Of a stretch of 64,000 nt of DNA, positions 32,389-41,337 are shown in pieces. How positions within the stretch are numbered: position 1 is the stretch's first letter; every line of letters begins with the position of its first letter. The notes under the pieces are model-generated. The model searched no databases. It worked only from the letters and a program-made list of their open reading frames with translations, and was not told the origin of the DNA. Location of the stretch: contig NZ_FNAJ01000003.1 of the NCBI RefSeq assembly GCF_900101905.1, forward strand, positions 62,001 through 126,000. Direction: 5' to 3'. The DNA is from Myxococcus virescens (GTDB lineage Bacteria > Myxococcota > Myxococcia > Myxococcales > Myxococcaceae). Both the position numbers and the translations under genes were made by a program.

Positions 32389-34317
32389 TCAGAACTCGTA
32401 TCGGAAGACGACGGGCGCTCCCTGCGTTCGATGCCTGGGGAACGTCCAGGCGCCTATCTTCTGCTGCATGCAACGCACGAGCGACGTGCCTCGCAGCCAC
32501 GGCGTCTCGGTGGTGATGGACTCCACCTTCCCACTCGGAAGGACGCTCAAGCGCAGGACTGCCCGGTCCCCCTCCTGCGGCGGCGCGGACTGCTCCCGGG
32601 CACACGCCGCGAGTTCCGAACGCCGGGCATGCACCACCGCGAAGACGGTGGCCAGGTCGAGCGACTCGCGCGGCGCCGTCGGGTCGGGCGGAACATAGAC
32701 GGTCGGCTTGTGGTGCTTGGTGGCGTTGGGCCCTGGGCCGGAGAGCATGCGGTCGAAGTCCGCGTCGGGCCCCAGGTCGTCCTCCGAGCCGCCAGCCGTC
32801 GCGGCTTCGGCCACCGTCGTGGCGGGCCGCCTGGCGGGCTCCGGCTCCGGAGCAGGCGCCACGGAGTGCTTCCCGATGACGAAGGCCACGGCGACGTCTC
32901 GCGAGGAGAGGCTGCCCGTGGGCCGCTCGAAGACGCGTTCTTCCGGTGACGGCCGTCCGCCGCCGGTCGCGGCGCGCGCCGTGCTCTCCGTGCCGGTCAG
33001 CTCCGGCACGCGGCCTCCGCGCTCGACCGAGGCGGCCGAGAGCGAGGGCGTCGATGGGCGTGTGGGCTCCTGCACCGGGCTCGGGTCGTGCGCGCTTTCG
33101 GCGGCCGACGTCGCGACGCCCGCGCCGCGGAAACCAGGGCCCGCGCTGCCCGTGCCGCCCGCTGACGTGGAGGTACCCGTTGCCGCGCCGCCCTGGCTCG
33201 CGGCCACGACCGCGTCCGGCGTGGGCGCGGCGGCCACCGGCTGTTCCGCGGGCGGCGGCGCACCGGGGCCACGCGTCGTGTCCACGGCCTCACCGGGGCT
33301 CGCGGCACCACGGCCGCCCCCAACACCCAGGACGCTCAGCGCCAGGGCCACCGACACCCCGCCGATGGCGCCACCCGCCAGGATGAAACCCAGCCGGCGC
33401 TTGCGACGCGCGCGTTCCTCAGGGGACGGCGACGCGAGCACCGCGTGGGTTCCCACGGGCTCCGCCGCGGGCATCGGGTCCGACGCCGGGGTTCCGTACG
33501 CGGAGAAGTCACTCGCGGCCGGCGCGGTGACAGGTTCCGGTGCGAGCGTCGCGACCACAGCTTCTGGAGCAGGCCCGACGACAACGCCCGCGGCCGGAGC
33601 CCCTGGGGCCTCCACAGAATGGGGTGCGTCGGACGCCTGCGTCTGCGGCAGGGCGACAGCACTCACCGCGGGAGTGGCCACGACGGCGGCGGGAGCAATG
33701 GCCGCGAAGGGGGGCACCACCGTGTCCGGTGCGTTCAGGCTCACCCGCTCCGTGGTGGCCTCGGACACGTCCACCGCGCGCGCGACCTGGGGCATGAAGG
33801 CCCCGGACGCTTCCGGCGGAATGGGCGGAGGTCCCGCGGGCACGGCTGGCGGCAACAGCGCGGAGGCGAGCTCCGGGATGTGCCCCAGGGGCAGCCACTC
33901 ACTGAACCCCTCGCGCCAGCACAGGGAATCAAAGCCCAGAAAGCCCCGCTCCACGTGGGCCTTCAGGTCCGCGAGGTCGTGAGGACCGTAGGCCGCGCCG
34001 CCCGTGACGAAGTACCAGGCATGCTTCACGACGGGCGCGGCTTCCTTCGGCGGCGCCTCCTCCTCGCCCAAGGTGGACGCCCGTGAACGGCCCGCGCCCC
34101 GGTGCAGTCGCTCCGACTGCGTGGCCTCGCGGTAGCGCGGCTGCGCGCTGGGCCGGGCACGCAGGCTCTTGTCCGTGCGCAGCTGGCCCACGATGGCGTC
34201 CAGCTCCGCATCCGACACGCCGTCCAGCACGGGCGAATCGCCCTCGTCAGGGCGCTCTGGGGCCACCTCCCGGGCGTTTCCCGGGTTGGCGTTGTCTTCC
34301 CCTGAGTTGCCGGCCAT
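32389..34317 (-). CDS. GYF-domain/AgmX-PglI-type envelope protein
   Basis: A 642-residue protein. The ATG at 34317 (MAGNSGEDN) has AAGGAG ~8 nt upstream; a start 15 codons upstream exists but lacks a ribosome site. Order: acidic N-terminus, a GYF_2-type domain (~105-155: HAWYFVTGGAAYGPHDLADL, then CWREGFSEWLPLG), a long Pro/Ala/Thr-rich region, one TM segment (GFILAGGAIGGVSVALALSV), another low-complexity region, and a C-terminal AgmX/PglI-type domain (VFAVVHARRSELAACAREQ, then VLRLSVLPSGKVESITTE and IGAWTFPRHR). This architecture occurs in myxobacterial gliding and envelope proteins; the exact role is unknown. Confidence 0.82.
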   Translation of the reverse strand: MAGNSGEDNANPGNAREVAPERPDEGDSPVLDGVSDAELDAIVGQLRTDKSLRARPSAQPRYREATQSERLHRGAGRSRASTLGEEEAPPKEAAPVVKHAWYFVTGGAAYGPHDLADLKAHVERGFLGFDSLCWREGFSEWLPLGHIPELASALLPPAVPAGPPPIPPEASGAFMPQVARAVDVSEATTERVSLNAPDTVVPPFAAIAPAAVVATPAVSAVALPQTQASDAPHSVEAPGAPAAGVVVGPAPEAVVATLAPEPVTAPAASDFSAYGTPASDPMPAAEPVGTHAVLASPSPEERARRKRRLGFILAGGAIGGVSVALALSVLGVGGGRGAASPGEAVDTTRGPGAPPPAEQPVAAAPTPDAVVAASQGGAATGTSTSAGGTGSAGPGFRGAGVATSAAESAHDPSPVQEPTRPSTPSLSAASVERGGRVPELTGTESTARAATGGGRPSPEERVFERPTGSLSSRDVAVAFVIGKHSVAPAPEPEPARRPATTVAEAATAGGSEDDLGPDADFDRMLSGPGPNATKHHKPTVYVPPDPTAPRESLDLATVFAVVHARRSELAACAREQSAPPQEGDRAVLRLSVLPSGKVESITTETPWLRGTSLVRCMQQKIGAWTFPRHRTQGAPVVFRYEF

Positions 34318-34626
34318 CGACCCGCTCCTTGATTCCATCCGGTCCCGATTAAGCCGCACCATCAGACCTCACCCAATGGAATGCCACCACGGCGATTCGT
34401 CAATGGCGAGCATCTGCGCGGAGGTGGACACAGCCCCCACGTGGGACGGAGCCCTAGCGTAGTTCCCATGCCCCACTTTCGTACAATGTCCCGACTGTGC
34501 GGGATGGACACACAGTCGTCGACGCGCCACGCGTGGGAGCGAGAGCAGTGCCCGCACACCTCGCGGCACGTGCCGGCACACCCACTCCCCGGGCGATCAA
34601 ACGGGAGCGGTGGGCGACCGCGAGCC
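34318..34626. other. Intergenic region between two minus-strand genes
   Basis: About 309 bp without a supported gene. It contains palindromic sequence such as the region near 34516-34535 (CGTCGACGCGCCACGCGTGG). On the minus strand TTGTAC at about 34481-34486 and TACGCT near 34456-34461 could be a -35/-10 pair with a long 19-nt spacer for the GYF-domain gene; this is weak. Confidence 0.4.
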
Positions 34627-35295
34627 TCACAGCCACACCTCGAAGTCCACCTGCGTGCCCTTCGGGCCGGTGCGCACGTCAAAGCGGTCCGCCAATCGCT
34701 TCACGCTCAACAAGCCCAGGCCCATCCCCGTCTTGCTCTGGTACGTCCCCGACAGCACGCGCTCCAGGTCCGGGATGCCTTGCCCGGAGTCCTCGGCGCA
34801 GACACGCAGCAGCCGCTTGGGCGCCAACTGCGGCGCGAGCTGGATGGTGCCGCCCCCCGCATACGAAATCTGGTTGCGCGCCAGCTCACTCACCGCCGTG
34901 GCCACCTTCTGGCACTCGTAGCCGCGCCCGCCCAGGGACTCGCACAGCATCCGGGCGGCGAGCCGCGCGTGGCTGGCGTCCGCTTCCGTGCGCACCAGAT
35001 AGGTGGTCGCCCGAACCTCCGCCGAGGCGGAAGTGGCCGTGCCCTCCGGCCCCGCCGAGGGCGCGAGCTGCGCGCGAAGCTGCGCCATCATCTGCGGCCG
35101 GCGAGAAGGGTCCACGAATTGGCGGGTGGCGAGTTCCAGCGCCTCGATGAGGCGCGACAGGTCCGCCGTGGTCGCCGTGTCCAGGGACAGCCGGAGGGAC
35201 TCCACGGTGCCTCGCAGCGCCAACCGCGCCGCCGTCTCCGACATGAACTGCTGCAAGACGCGCAACAGCGCCGAGCACACCCAACCACCGCTCAC
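34627..35295 (-). CDS. GHKL ATPase-domain protein, anti-sigma/switch type
   Basis: A 222-residue protein whose GTG start overlaps the stop of the upstream ATPase gene (GTGA) and has AGGAGG just upstream. The N-terminal ~90 residues are helical; the C-terminal half is a HATPase_c domain like RsbT/SpoIIAB (KVATAVSELARNQISYAGGG, then CAEDSGQGIPDL and KTGMGLGLLSVKRLADRF). Such proteins phosphorylate anti-sigma antagonists or act as anti-sigma factors. No STAS antagonist or sigma gene is adjacent, so the partners must be encoded elsewhere. Confidence 0.8.
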   Translation of the reverse strand: MSGGWVCSALLRVLQQFMSETAARLALRGTVESLRLSLDTATTADLSRLIEALELATRQFVDPSRRPQMMAQLRAQLAPSAGPEGTATSASAEVRATTYLVRTEADASHARLAARMLCESLGGRGYECQKVATAVSELARNQISYAGGGTIQLAPQLAPKRLLRVCAEDSGQGIPDLERVLSGTYQSKTGMGLGLLSVKRLADRFDVRTGPKGTQVDFEVWL

Positions 35296-35714
35296 CCACG
35301 CCTCCTTTTCGCCTGGACCACCACCCGCTTGCGCGCCAGCACCTCGAACCCTCCGCCTTCGCGGTTGGCCACCTGGACGTCGTCGGTGAGCCGTCGCACC
35401 GCGGCCCCGCCTTCGCCCAGGCTGTCTCCGGGCAGGGGGCTCGGGCGCCCTTCCCTGCCAGCGAAGAACCGGGATGGGTCCTCCATGCCGGGGCCGCGGT
35501 CGCGGGAGCGGATGAAGAGCCACTCCGCCTCGAGCCACAGCTCCACCCAGCCCCGGCCCCCCGCGTGGCGCACCAGGTTGGTGGCCAGCTCGCTCACCAC
35601 CACCGCCACCTCGGCGCTGGCTTGCGCCGTCAGGCCATGCTCACGGGCGTAGCGGCGGCTCAACGCGGCGGCGACCGCCGCATCCGACCTCAAGCGGATC
35701 TCGATGCTGAACAT
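35292..35714 (-). CDS. RsbT/SpoIIAB-like GHKL ATPase
   Basis: About 140 residues from the ATG at 35714 (MFSIEIRLRSD); upstream starts at 35735 and 35750 are possible. It has the small HATPase_c fold: ASAEVAVVVSELATNLVRHA, then IRSRDRGPGMED and GGAAVRRLTDD in place of the usual GxGLxxV. RsbT-type kinases switch partner proteins on the general stress or developmental pathway. It overlaps the next gene by 4 bp, so two ATPases are made together, an arrangement seen in bacterial switch modules. Confidence 0.78.
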   Translation of the reverse strand: MFSIEIRLRSDAAVAAALSRRYAREHGLTAQASAEVAVVVSELATNLVRHAGGRGWVELWLEAEWLFIRSRDRGPGMEDPSRFFAGREGRPSPLPGDSLGEGGAAVRRLTDDVQVANREGGGFEVLARKRVVVQAKRRRG

Positions 35715-36012
35715 CGGCTCAACTTCTGAGAGCATGGGAGACACAAGCACCGAAAATCCAGCAAGCCTTCAACATTTCAATGAAGCATCCTCAATGGAAG
35801 CATTTCCCCTCCGGGGATGTAAAGCGGCTCGCAGTCATCCTGGACCCGGAGCGCCCATCTCGGGAAAGCCTGGGTGTGAATGAGGGGTATTCGTGAAGCG
35901 CGGTCGGGAGTTCAGCGCTTCATGGCGGGACCGCCGGGACTTCCACGAGGCGGCGCCGAGGTCCGCATCCGATTCGGGAGCGGCCTCCAGGCACCTGCCT
36001 CGCGCACGTCGC

Positions 36013-36846
36013 TCACGTGCCGGACAGCTCGTGCATCTGCAGATCCGGCCCCACCGCCAGCGTGTGGCCATGAGCCAGCTCCACCCATCCCGTGGTGCGC
36101 TTGAGCGCGCTGGCCACCACGACAGTGCGACGGCGGCGGTGCGCTCCCACCGCGGGCTGCGTATCGGGTGTCGAGGGCGTCACCTCGCACAACTCGCATT
36201 CGGCCGCCCCCTCCAGCCGCGTGCAGTACAAGGGATGCTCGCCGTACCGGGTCGCCGCCAGGAGGATGCCGTTGGTGGCCACCAGGTTGAGCGTGGGCGT
36301 GCGTGTCACGCCGGCCTGGGCCGCGGCCTGAGCCACCTCGCGTGCCGTGTCCGCCAGCACGCGTCCAGCGACCTCGGCCTCCAGCCGTGGATCCTCCGTG
36401 CGGCCCAGGTCGCGCAGGCGCCTGAGGAAGACGGCGAACAGCAGCTCCCCTTCGGTTCCGCCGCGCACCTGACGCCGCAGGTGGTCCGGCAGCGACGCCA
36501 GCAACGGGGCACGAAGCAGCTCGAAGCCCTGTACGCCGCCATGAAGGGCGAACAACCAGCGCCGGGAGCGGAAGGGCTGCGTATTCTCCTCCAGCGACAA
36601 GCCCACGGGCAGTTGGCCGGCGTGGAACAGCAGCGCCTCCGATTCATGCGGGGGCACGAGCGAGTCCAGGGACAGTGCCTCGCTACTGGAGAAGCGCCGC
36701 AACAGGACCTCCTCCTGGGCGTAGGCTCCCACCCCCACGGCGTTCGCCCTCGGCTCTCCCTGGAGCAGGACCTGGCCTTGGAGGCGGTGCAGCTCACAGC
36801 GCAGCAGGTTCGGGTCGGACGTCAGAGCGGCGAGGATGACGGACAT
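36013..36846 (-). CDS. Class II glutaminase-fold protein, nucleophile missing
   Basis: A 277-residue protein, start MSVILAALTSDP chosen by alignment with the family; the ATG at 36870 is an alternative. Parts resemble the glutamine amidotransferase family: LLFHAGQLPVGLSLEENTQP, RSRRWLFALHGGVQGFELLR and VRGGTEGELLF. In active members the protein begins Met-Cys, and the Cys is the nucleophile. Here residue 2 is Ser and the Arg3 of the usual MCRL motif is Val, so the enzyme is probably inactive or uses another residue. The C-terminal part (~180-277) matches glutaminase-fold strands (NLVATNGILLAATRYGEHPL). A binding or regulatory role is likely. Confidence 0.75.
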   Translation of the reverse strand: MSVILAALTSDPNLLRCELHRLQGQVLLQGEPRANAVGVGAYAQEEVLLRRFSSSEALSLDSLVPPHESEALLFHAGQLPVGLSLEENTQPFRSRRWLFALHGGVQGFELLRAPLLASLPDHLRRQVRGGTEGELLFAVFLRRLRDLGRTEDPRLEAEVAGRVLADTAREVAQAAAQAGVTRTPTLNLVATNGILLAATRYGEHPLYCTRLEGAAECELCEVTPSTPDTQPAVGAHRRRRTVVVASALKRTTGWVELAHGHTLAVGPDLQMHELSGT

Positions 36847-36971
36847 GGATGAGTAAACCCCCTTCGCCATGAGAGATAATGGCCTCGGAGCGCCCCCTCA
36901 AGCCAGTGGGCGTGCTCCCTTGCACCCTCGCTAAGCCCTTGAAATGGCTGGGCTTTATTGACACGGGAACG

Positions 36972-37001
36972 TTGACACCCGCTTCTGGGGGTGCCTAACC
37001 T
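36972..37001 (+). promoter_or_regulatory. Putative housekeeping promoter for Hsp70 gene
   Basis: A perfect -35 TTGACA (36972-36977) is followed after 18 nt by TAACCT (36996-37001) as a possible -10. The start codon lies 50 bp downstream. A second TTGACA sits at 36958-36963 but has no good -10. Confidence 0.55.
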
Positions 37002-37051
37002 CCGTGCCCTTCACCGACGGACCTCTGCTGAAGGTCTTCACCGGAGATGGA

Positions 37052-38659
37052 ATGGCGGACGACATCGCAATCGGCATCGACCTGGGCACGTCATTCTCGT
37101 GCGTGGCGGTGGTCCAGGACGGCCAGCCCACCGTCATCCCTAACGAGTGGGGAGAGACGACTCACGCCTCCTGCGTCTCGTTCCTCGAGGATGGCTCGGT
37201 CCTGGTCGGCAACGCGGCCAAGAAGAACATCATCACCAACCCCGAGCAGACCGTCTATTCCGCCAAGCGCCTCATCGGCCGCTACTACTTCTCCGACGAG
37301 GTGAAGAAGGCGCAGGCGGTGATGCCGTACCGCATCGTCGAGGGCGACAACAACTCGGTGCGCATCGCGATGAACGAGCACTCCTATTCGCTCCCGGAGA
37401 TCAGCGCGCTGGTGCTCAAGGAGTTGAAGGCGGTGGCGGAGACGTACCTGGGCCAGGAGGTGACCAAGGCCGTGGTCACCGTGCCCGCGTACTTCAACGA
37501 CAACCAGCGCCAGGCCACCAAGGACGCGGGCCGCATCGCCGGCATGGAGGTGCTGCGCATCCTCAATGAGCCCACCGCCGCGGCGCTCGCGTACGGCTTC
37601 GGGCGCGACGTCAACCAGCGCGTGGTGGTCTACGACCTGGGCGGCGGCACCTTCGACGTCTCCATCCTGGAGATTGGCAAGGACGTCTTCGAGGTGCTGG
37701 CCACCGCGGGCGACACGTACCTGGGCGGCGACGACTTCGACGACCGCATCATGACGTGGCTGGCGGATGACTTCCTGGCCCGCACGCGCCTGGACGTGCG
37801 GCAGAACAAGTTCTGCCTGCAGATGCTCAAGGAGGCCGCGGAGAAGGCGAAAATCGACGTGGGCCAGACGGGCTCCGCGGAGATTCTCTGCCAGGGCATC
37901 TGCCAGGACGCGGACGGCAACGTCATGGACCTGCGTGGGCAACTCAACCAGGACCAGTTCAACCGCATGGTGATGGACCTGGTGCAGCGCACCTTCAAGG
38001 TGTGTGACGAGGCGCTGCAGAGCGCGCGCCTGACGGCCGCCGACATCGACGCGGTCATCCTCGTGGGCGGGCCGACGCGGCTGCCCATCATCCGCAATTC
38101 GGTGAAGCACTACTTCCAGAAGGAACCGCTGGAAGGCATCAACCCGGACCAGGTCGTGGCCATGGGTGCGGCGCTCCAGTCGCACGCGCTGCTGGACAGC
38201 AAGACGCAGACGTTCCTGGTGGACGTCACGCCGCTGTCGCTGCGCATCGGCACGGTGGGTGGGTACACCGAGAAGATCATCGACAAGAACACGCCGGTTC
38301 CCATCGACCGCTCGAAGACGTTCACCACCAGCCGCGACGGCCAGGAGAAGGTGAAGATTCGCGTGTACCAGGGTGAGTCCAACCGCGCCGACGAGTGCGA
38401 GATGCTCGGCGAGTTCGAGTTCGCGGGCTTCCGCATCGGCTATCGCGGCGAGGTGAAGATCGAGGTCACCTTCGAAATCAACACGGATGGCCTGGTGCAC
38501 GTGTCCGCGTGCGACACGGCGACGGGTCAGAAGACGTCGACCTCCATCACGTTGTCCTCCGGCATGAGCGAGGCCGATATCCAGCAGTCCATCCAGGCAA
38601 ACCGGAACATCCGGCTTGCTGGCCACAACAGCGACGACCTGCCCGCCGCGGCGCAGTAA
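37052..38659 (+). CDS. DnaK-type Hsp70 without C-terminal lid
   Basis: A 535-residue protein. ATG 37052 has GGAG upstream; the frame is open further 5' but [16 protein letters not shown] is the usual DnaK start. The ATPase domain is complete ([60 protein letters not shown]), and the substrate-binding beta-sandwich follows ([24 protein letters not shown]). After that only ~30 residues remain; a normal DnaK has ~130 more that form the helical lid. So this is a lidless Hsp70, likely with faster substrate release and a narrower role. The J-domain gene 22 bp downstream is the obvious partner. Confidence 0.93.
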   Translation: MADDIAIGIDLGTSFSCVAVVQDGQPTVIPNEWGETTHASCVSFLEDGSVLVGNAAKKNIITNPEQTVYSAKRLIGRYYFSDEVKKAQAVMPYRIVEGDNNSVRIAMNEHSYSLPEISALVLKELKAVAETYLGQEVTKAVVTVPAYFNDNQRQATKDAGRIAGMEVLRILNEPTAAALAYGFGRDVNQRVVVYDLGGGTFDVSILEIGKDVFEVLATAGDTYLGGDDFDDRIMTWLADDFLARTRLDVRQNKFCLQMLKEAAEKAKIDVGQTGSAEILCQGICQDADGNVMDLRGQLNQDQFNRMVMDLVQRTFKVCDEALQSARLTAADIDAVILVGGPTRLPIIRNSVKHYFQKEPLEGINPDQVVAMGAALQSHALLDSKTQTFLVDVTPLSLRIGTVGGYTEKIIDKNTPVPIDRSKTFTTSRDGQEKVKIRVYQGESNRADECEMLGEFEFAGFRIGYRGEVKIEVTFEINTDGLVHVSACDTATGQKTSTSITLSSGMSEADIQQSIQANRNIRLAGHNSDDLPAAAQ

Positions 38660-38680
38660 GGCCGCGACTCGACCACGCCG

Positions 38681-41323
38681 ATGTCCGAGCCTTCAGACCC
38701 CAGCGCCGGCAAACCGCCGGGAGCCACGCCCGGGACACCGGCCACGCCCGCCCGGCCCGCAGTCCCGCGCGTGACGGCCGCCGTCCCCGGCCCCGTCGCG
38801 CCCGGGACGATTCCGTCGTCGCCCGCCGCCAGCGCGCCGACTCCGCCGCCTCGGCCCCAGGGAACACCTGTCGCACGTCCCACCGGCGTGACACCCCCGG
38901 TGCCGCCCCGGGCCACGACGACGGGGATTCCCACTGTGCGGACAGGCGCTGGAGAGGGTGCGCCTTCCACGCCTGGACGTGCGACGGCGCCGGGTGCGAG
39001 TCCCGCGGCGGCGCCGGCACGTCCGGCGTCGGGTGCGGTGCCGTCCGTGCCGGGTTCGGGGAGTGCGCCGCGAGGCACGCCCACGACGCTGCCTGCGATT
39101 CCTGCCGTGGGTGCCGCGACGAGCCCCGCCGCGAGGCAGTCGGCAGGTGGCGCAATGCCAGGGCAACGCAGTGCTGGTGGAGATGCGCCATCCGCCGCGG
39201 TCGCCACGACGCCGGTGCCACGCCCGGCGGGAGCTGGCACAGGGACCTCGGTGTCCGCGCCGGGTACGGCTGCTGGCGCGAGTGCAACGGGTGCTGACGC
39301 TCGGACACCCCTGCCACGTTCGGCGCTCGCGAACCCTGGCGTGCAGGCGCCCACGGCTCCGCAGGGCACCAGCGGAGCTGACGCCCGGACACCCGCGCCT
39401 CGCCCGGCCGCCGGAGCAGCGGAGGCTGCCACGCCCGCGCCTCGCCCGGCCGCCGGAGCAGCGGGGGCTGCCACGCCCGTACCGCGTCCTCCTACCGGTG
39501 CAGCGGGAACCGCCACGCCCGTACCGCGTCCTCCTGCCGATGCAGCGGGAGCCGTCACGCCCGTACCGCGTCCTCCTGCCGGTGCAGCGGGGGCCGCCAC
39601 GCCTGTACCGCGTCCTCCTGCCGATGCAGCGGGAGCCGCCACAGCCGTACCGCGTCCTCCTGCCGATGCAGCGGGAGCCGCCACAGCCGTACCGCGTCCG
39701 CCTACCGATGCAGCGGGAGCCGCCACAGCCGTACCGCGTCCGCCTACCGATGCAGCCGGGGCCGCTACGCCCGTACCGCGTCCGGCCGCCGGAGCAGCGG
39801 GAGCCGCCCCCCTCGTACCGAGCCAGGTGACGGGCGCAGGCGCCAACACACCTGTCCCCCGCGTGCCCCCCGCAGGCACCACCACGCCCGCTTCGCGACC
39901 GGCACCGGCCTCCCCCGCCGCTGGCGCGAGTACGCCCGTGCCACGCGTCGCGACGGCTGGCGCCACTGCCACTGGAGCCAGCACGTCCGCCCCGCGCCAG
40001 GACCCGAATCCCCATGCGGCGGGAGCACCGACGCCCGCGCCTCGCCCGGCAGGTGGAGGAAACACGCCGCCTCCGCGCCCGGCTGGTGCAGTTCCTCCGG
40101 CGCAGCGTCCCACCATGGGCGCAATTCCCGCCGTTGCCCCTGCCATCGCGCCCGTGGGAGCAACCGCGTCGCCAAGCTCGGCGGGTGTCGTTCCCCCCAT
40201 CGCTCCCGTGGGGGCCTCCGCTCCACTCGCGGGCGCAGTGCCCTCCATCGCCCCCGTGGGCGCTCCGGCTTCGCCCTCACTGACAGGCGTCGTCCCCTCC
40301 GTGGCCCCGGTAGCGCCCCGCGCTCCGGCCCAGACGAGGGCTGTCCCGACAGTCGCCCCGGCAATCCCCGCAGCCACGCCGCAGGCAGGCGCCGTGCCTT
40401 CCGCACCGGCGCGCTCCCAAGGAACAGCACCGACGTCGAGGCCGCCTCCCGTACTCGCGTTGGGACAGGTTGTCCCTCCCGTGGCGCCCTCCACGGCCCC
40501 ACAGCAGAAGCCCGGTGCCCGGCCCACCATGTCCCTCCCAGCGCTGGTGCCCGCCGGCGCCACGCCGCCGCGCCCTCCCCCGTCCGTGGCGCCCGCCGTC
40601 CCGGGCATCGCACCGCTGACGCCGGCCCCACGCGCTTCGTCCGGCGCGGTGCCCTCGATTCCTTCCGTGGCGCCCATCGTCCCGCCCGTCGCCCCTGCCG
40701 CGGCCACGGCGGTCACGCCACCGCCGACGCCTGCTGCGTCAACGGACCTGGGCCTGGACATCCAGCAGCTCGCCGACCTGGAATCACGCTGCGCGAAGCT
40801 GGACCAGCTCGACTACTTCGAAGTGCTCATGCTGGAGAGGACCGCCACCCCCGCGGACATCAAGCGTGCCTTCTACCGGGAGAGCCGCACCTACCACCCG
40901 GACCGCTTCTTCCACGTGGACTCCAAGGAGCTGAAGGAGCGCATCAACGAGCTCTACAAGCGCGTCACTGAGGCCTACTACGTCCTGCGCGACGACACGA
41001 AGCGCAAGAAGTACGTCGTCGACGTGACGGGCCCCGAGCGCGCCCAGAAGCTGCGCTTCACCGAAGCCTCCGAAGCGGAGACCAAGGCCGCCGCCAAGAA
41101 GGAGCAGGAAGAGCAGATCGGCACCCACCCCAAGGGACGCCAGTTCTTCCAGCAGGCGCAGAAGGACGCGGACGCCGGCAACTGGTCCGCCGCCGAGCGG
41201 AACCTGAAGATGGCGCTCACCTATGAGCCCTCCAACGCCCGCTACAAGGAGCGGCTGGCGGAGGTCCAGAAGCAGTCCCAGGACGAGGCTCGCGACAAGG
41301 GCGGCTCGTTCAAGATCCGCTGA
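38681..41323 (+). CDS. J-domain protein with giant Pro/Ala-rich N-terminus
   Basis: An 880-residue protein. Residues 1-~690 are Pro/Ala/Thr/Gly/Arg low complexity with few hydrophobics, including ten tandem 14-residue repeats. Residues ~705-770 are a J domain (YFEVLMLERTATPADIKRAF, HPD at 739-741 in TYHPDRFF, then EAYYVLRDDTKRKKY). The C-terminus (~800-870) has a TPR-like pair of helices (FFQQAQKDADAGNWSAAERN, LKMALTYEPSNARYKERL). J proteins stimulate Hsp70 ATPase; the long tail probably tethers or phase-separates substrates. No other myxobacterial family with this exact layout comes to mind. Confidence 0.9.
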   Translation: MSEPSDPSAGKPPGATPGTPATPARPAVPRVTAAVPGPVAPGTIPSSPAASAPTPPPRPQGTPVARPTGVTPPVPPRATTTGIPTVRTGAGEGAPSTPGRATAPGASPAAAPARPASGAVPSVPGSGSAPRGTPTTLPAIPAVGAATSPAARQSAGGAMPGQRSAGGDAPSAAVATTPVPRPAGAGTGTSVSAPGTAAGASATGADARTPLPRSALANPGVQAPTAPQGTSGADARTPAPRPAAGAAEAATPAPRPAAGAAGAATPVPRPPTGAAGTATPVPRPPADAAGAVTPVPRPPAGAAGAATPVPRPPADAAGAATAVPRPPADAAGAATAVPRPPTDAAGAATAVPRPPTDAAGAATPVPRPAAGAAGAAPLVPSQVTGAGANTPVPRVPPAGTTTPASRPAPASPAAGASTPVPRVATAGATATGASTSAPRQDPNPHAAGAPTPAPRPAGGGNTPPPRPAGAVPPAQRPTMGAIPAVAPAIAPVGATASPSSAGVVPPIAPVGASAPLAGAVPSIAPVGAPASPSLTGVVPSVAPVAPRAPAQTRAVPTVAPAIPAATPQAGAVPSAPARSQGTAPTSRPPPVLALGQVVPPVAPSTAPQQKPGARPTMSLPALVPAGATPPRPPPSVAPAVPGIAPLTPAPRASSGAVPSIPSVAPIVPPVAPAAATAVTPPPTPAASTDLGLDIQQLADLESRCAKLDQLDYFEVLMLERTATPADIKRAFYRESRTYHPDRFFHVDSKELKERINELYKRVTEAYYVLRDDTKRKKYVVDVTGPERAQKLRFTEASEAETKAAAKKEQEEQIGTHPKGRQFFQQAQKDADAGNWSAAERNLKMALTYEPSNARYKERLAEVQKQSQDEARDKGGSFKIR
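39388..39807 (+). repeat. Ten 42-bp tandem repeats
   Basis: Ten in-frame copies of a 42-bp unit encode 14-residue repeats of the type ATPVPRPPADAAGA with small changes (first copies have APRPAAG). The middle copies are nearly identical at DNA level (CCGTACCGCGTCCTCCTGCC and similar), so copy number probably varies between strains. Confidence 0.9.
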
Positions 41324-41337
41324 CGGCGGCGGCGCCC

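Noticed and set aside
35715..36012. Small gene between the ATPase pair and the glutaminase-like gene
   Set aside because: Open frames there lack ribosome sites and codon bias; nothing else is supported.
39388..39807. CRISPR array
   Set aside because: The units are contiguous without unique spacers and are translated in frame.
38527..40761. Minus-strand frame of 744 codons opposite the J protein
   Set aside because: It is the Gly/Ala/Thr mirror of a Pro/Ala low-complexity region; the J domain fixes the coding strand.
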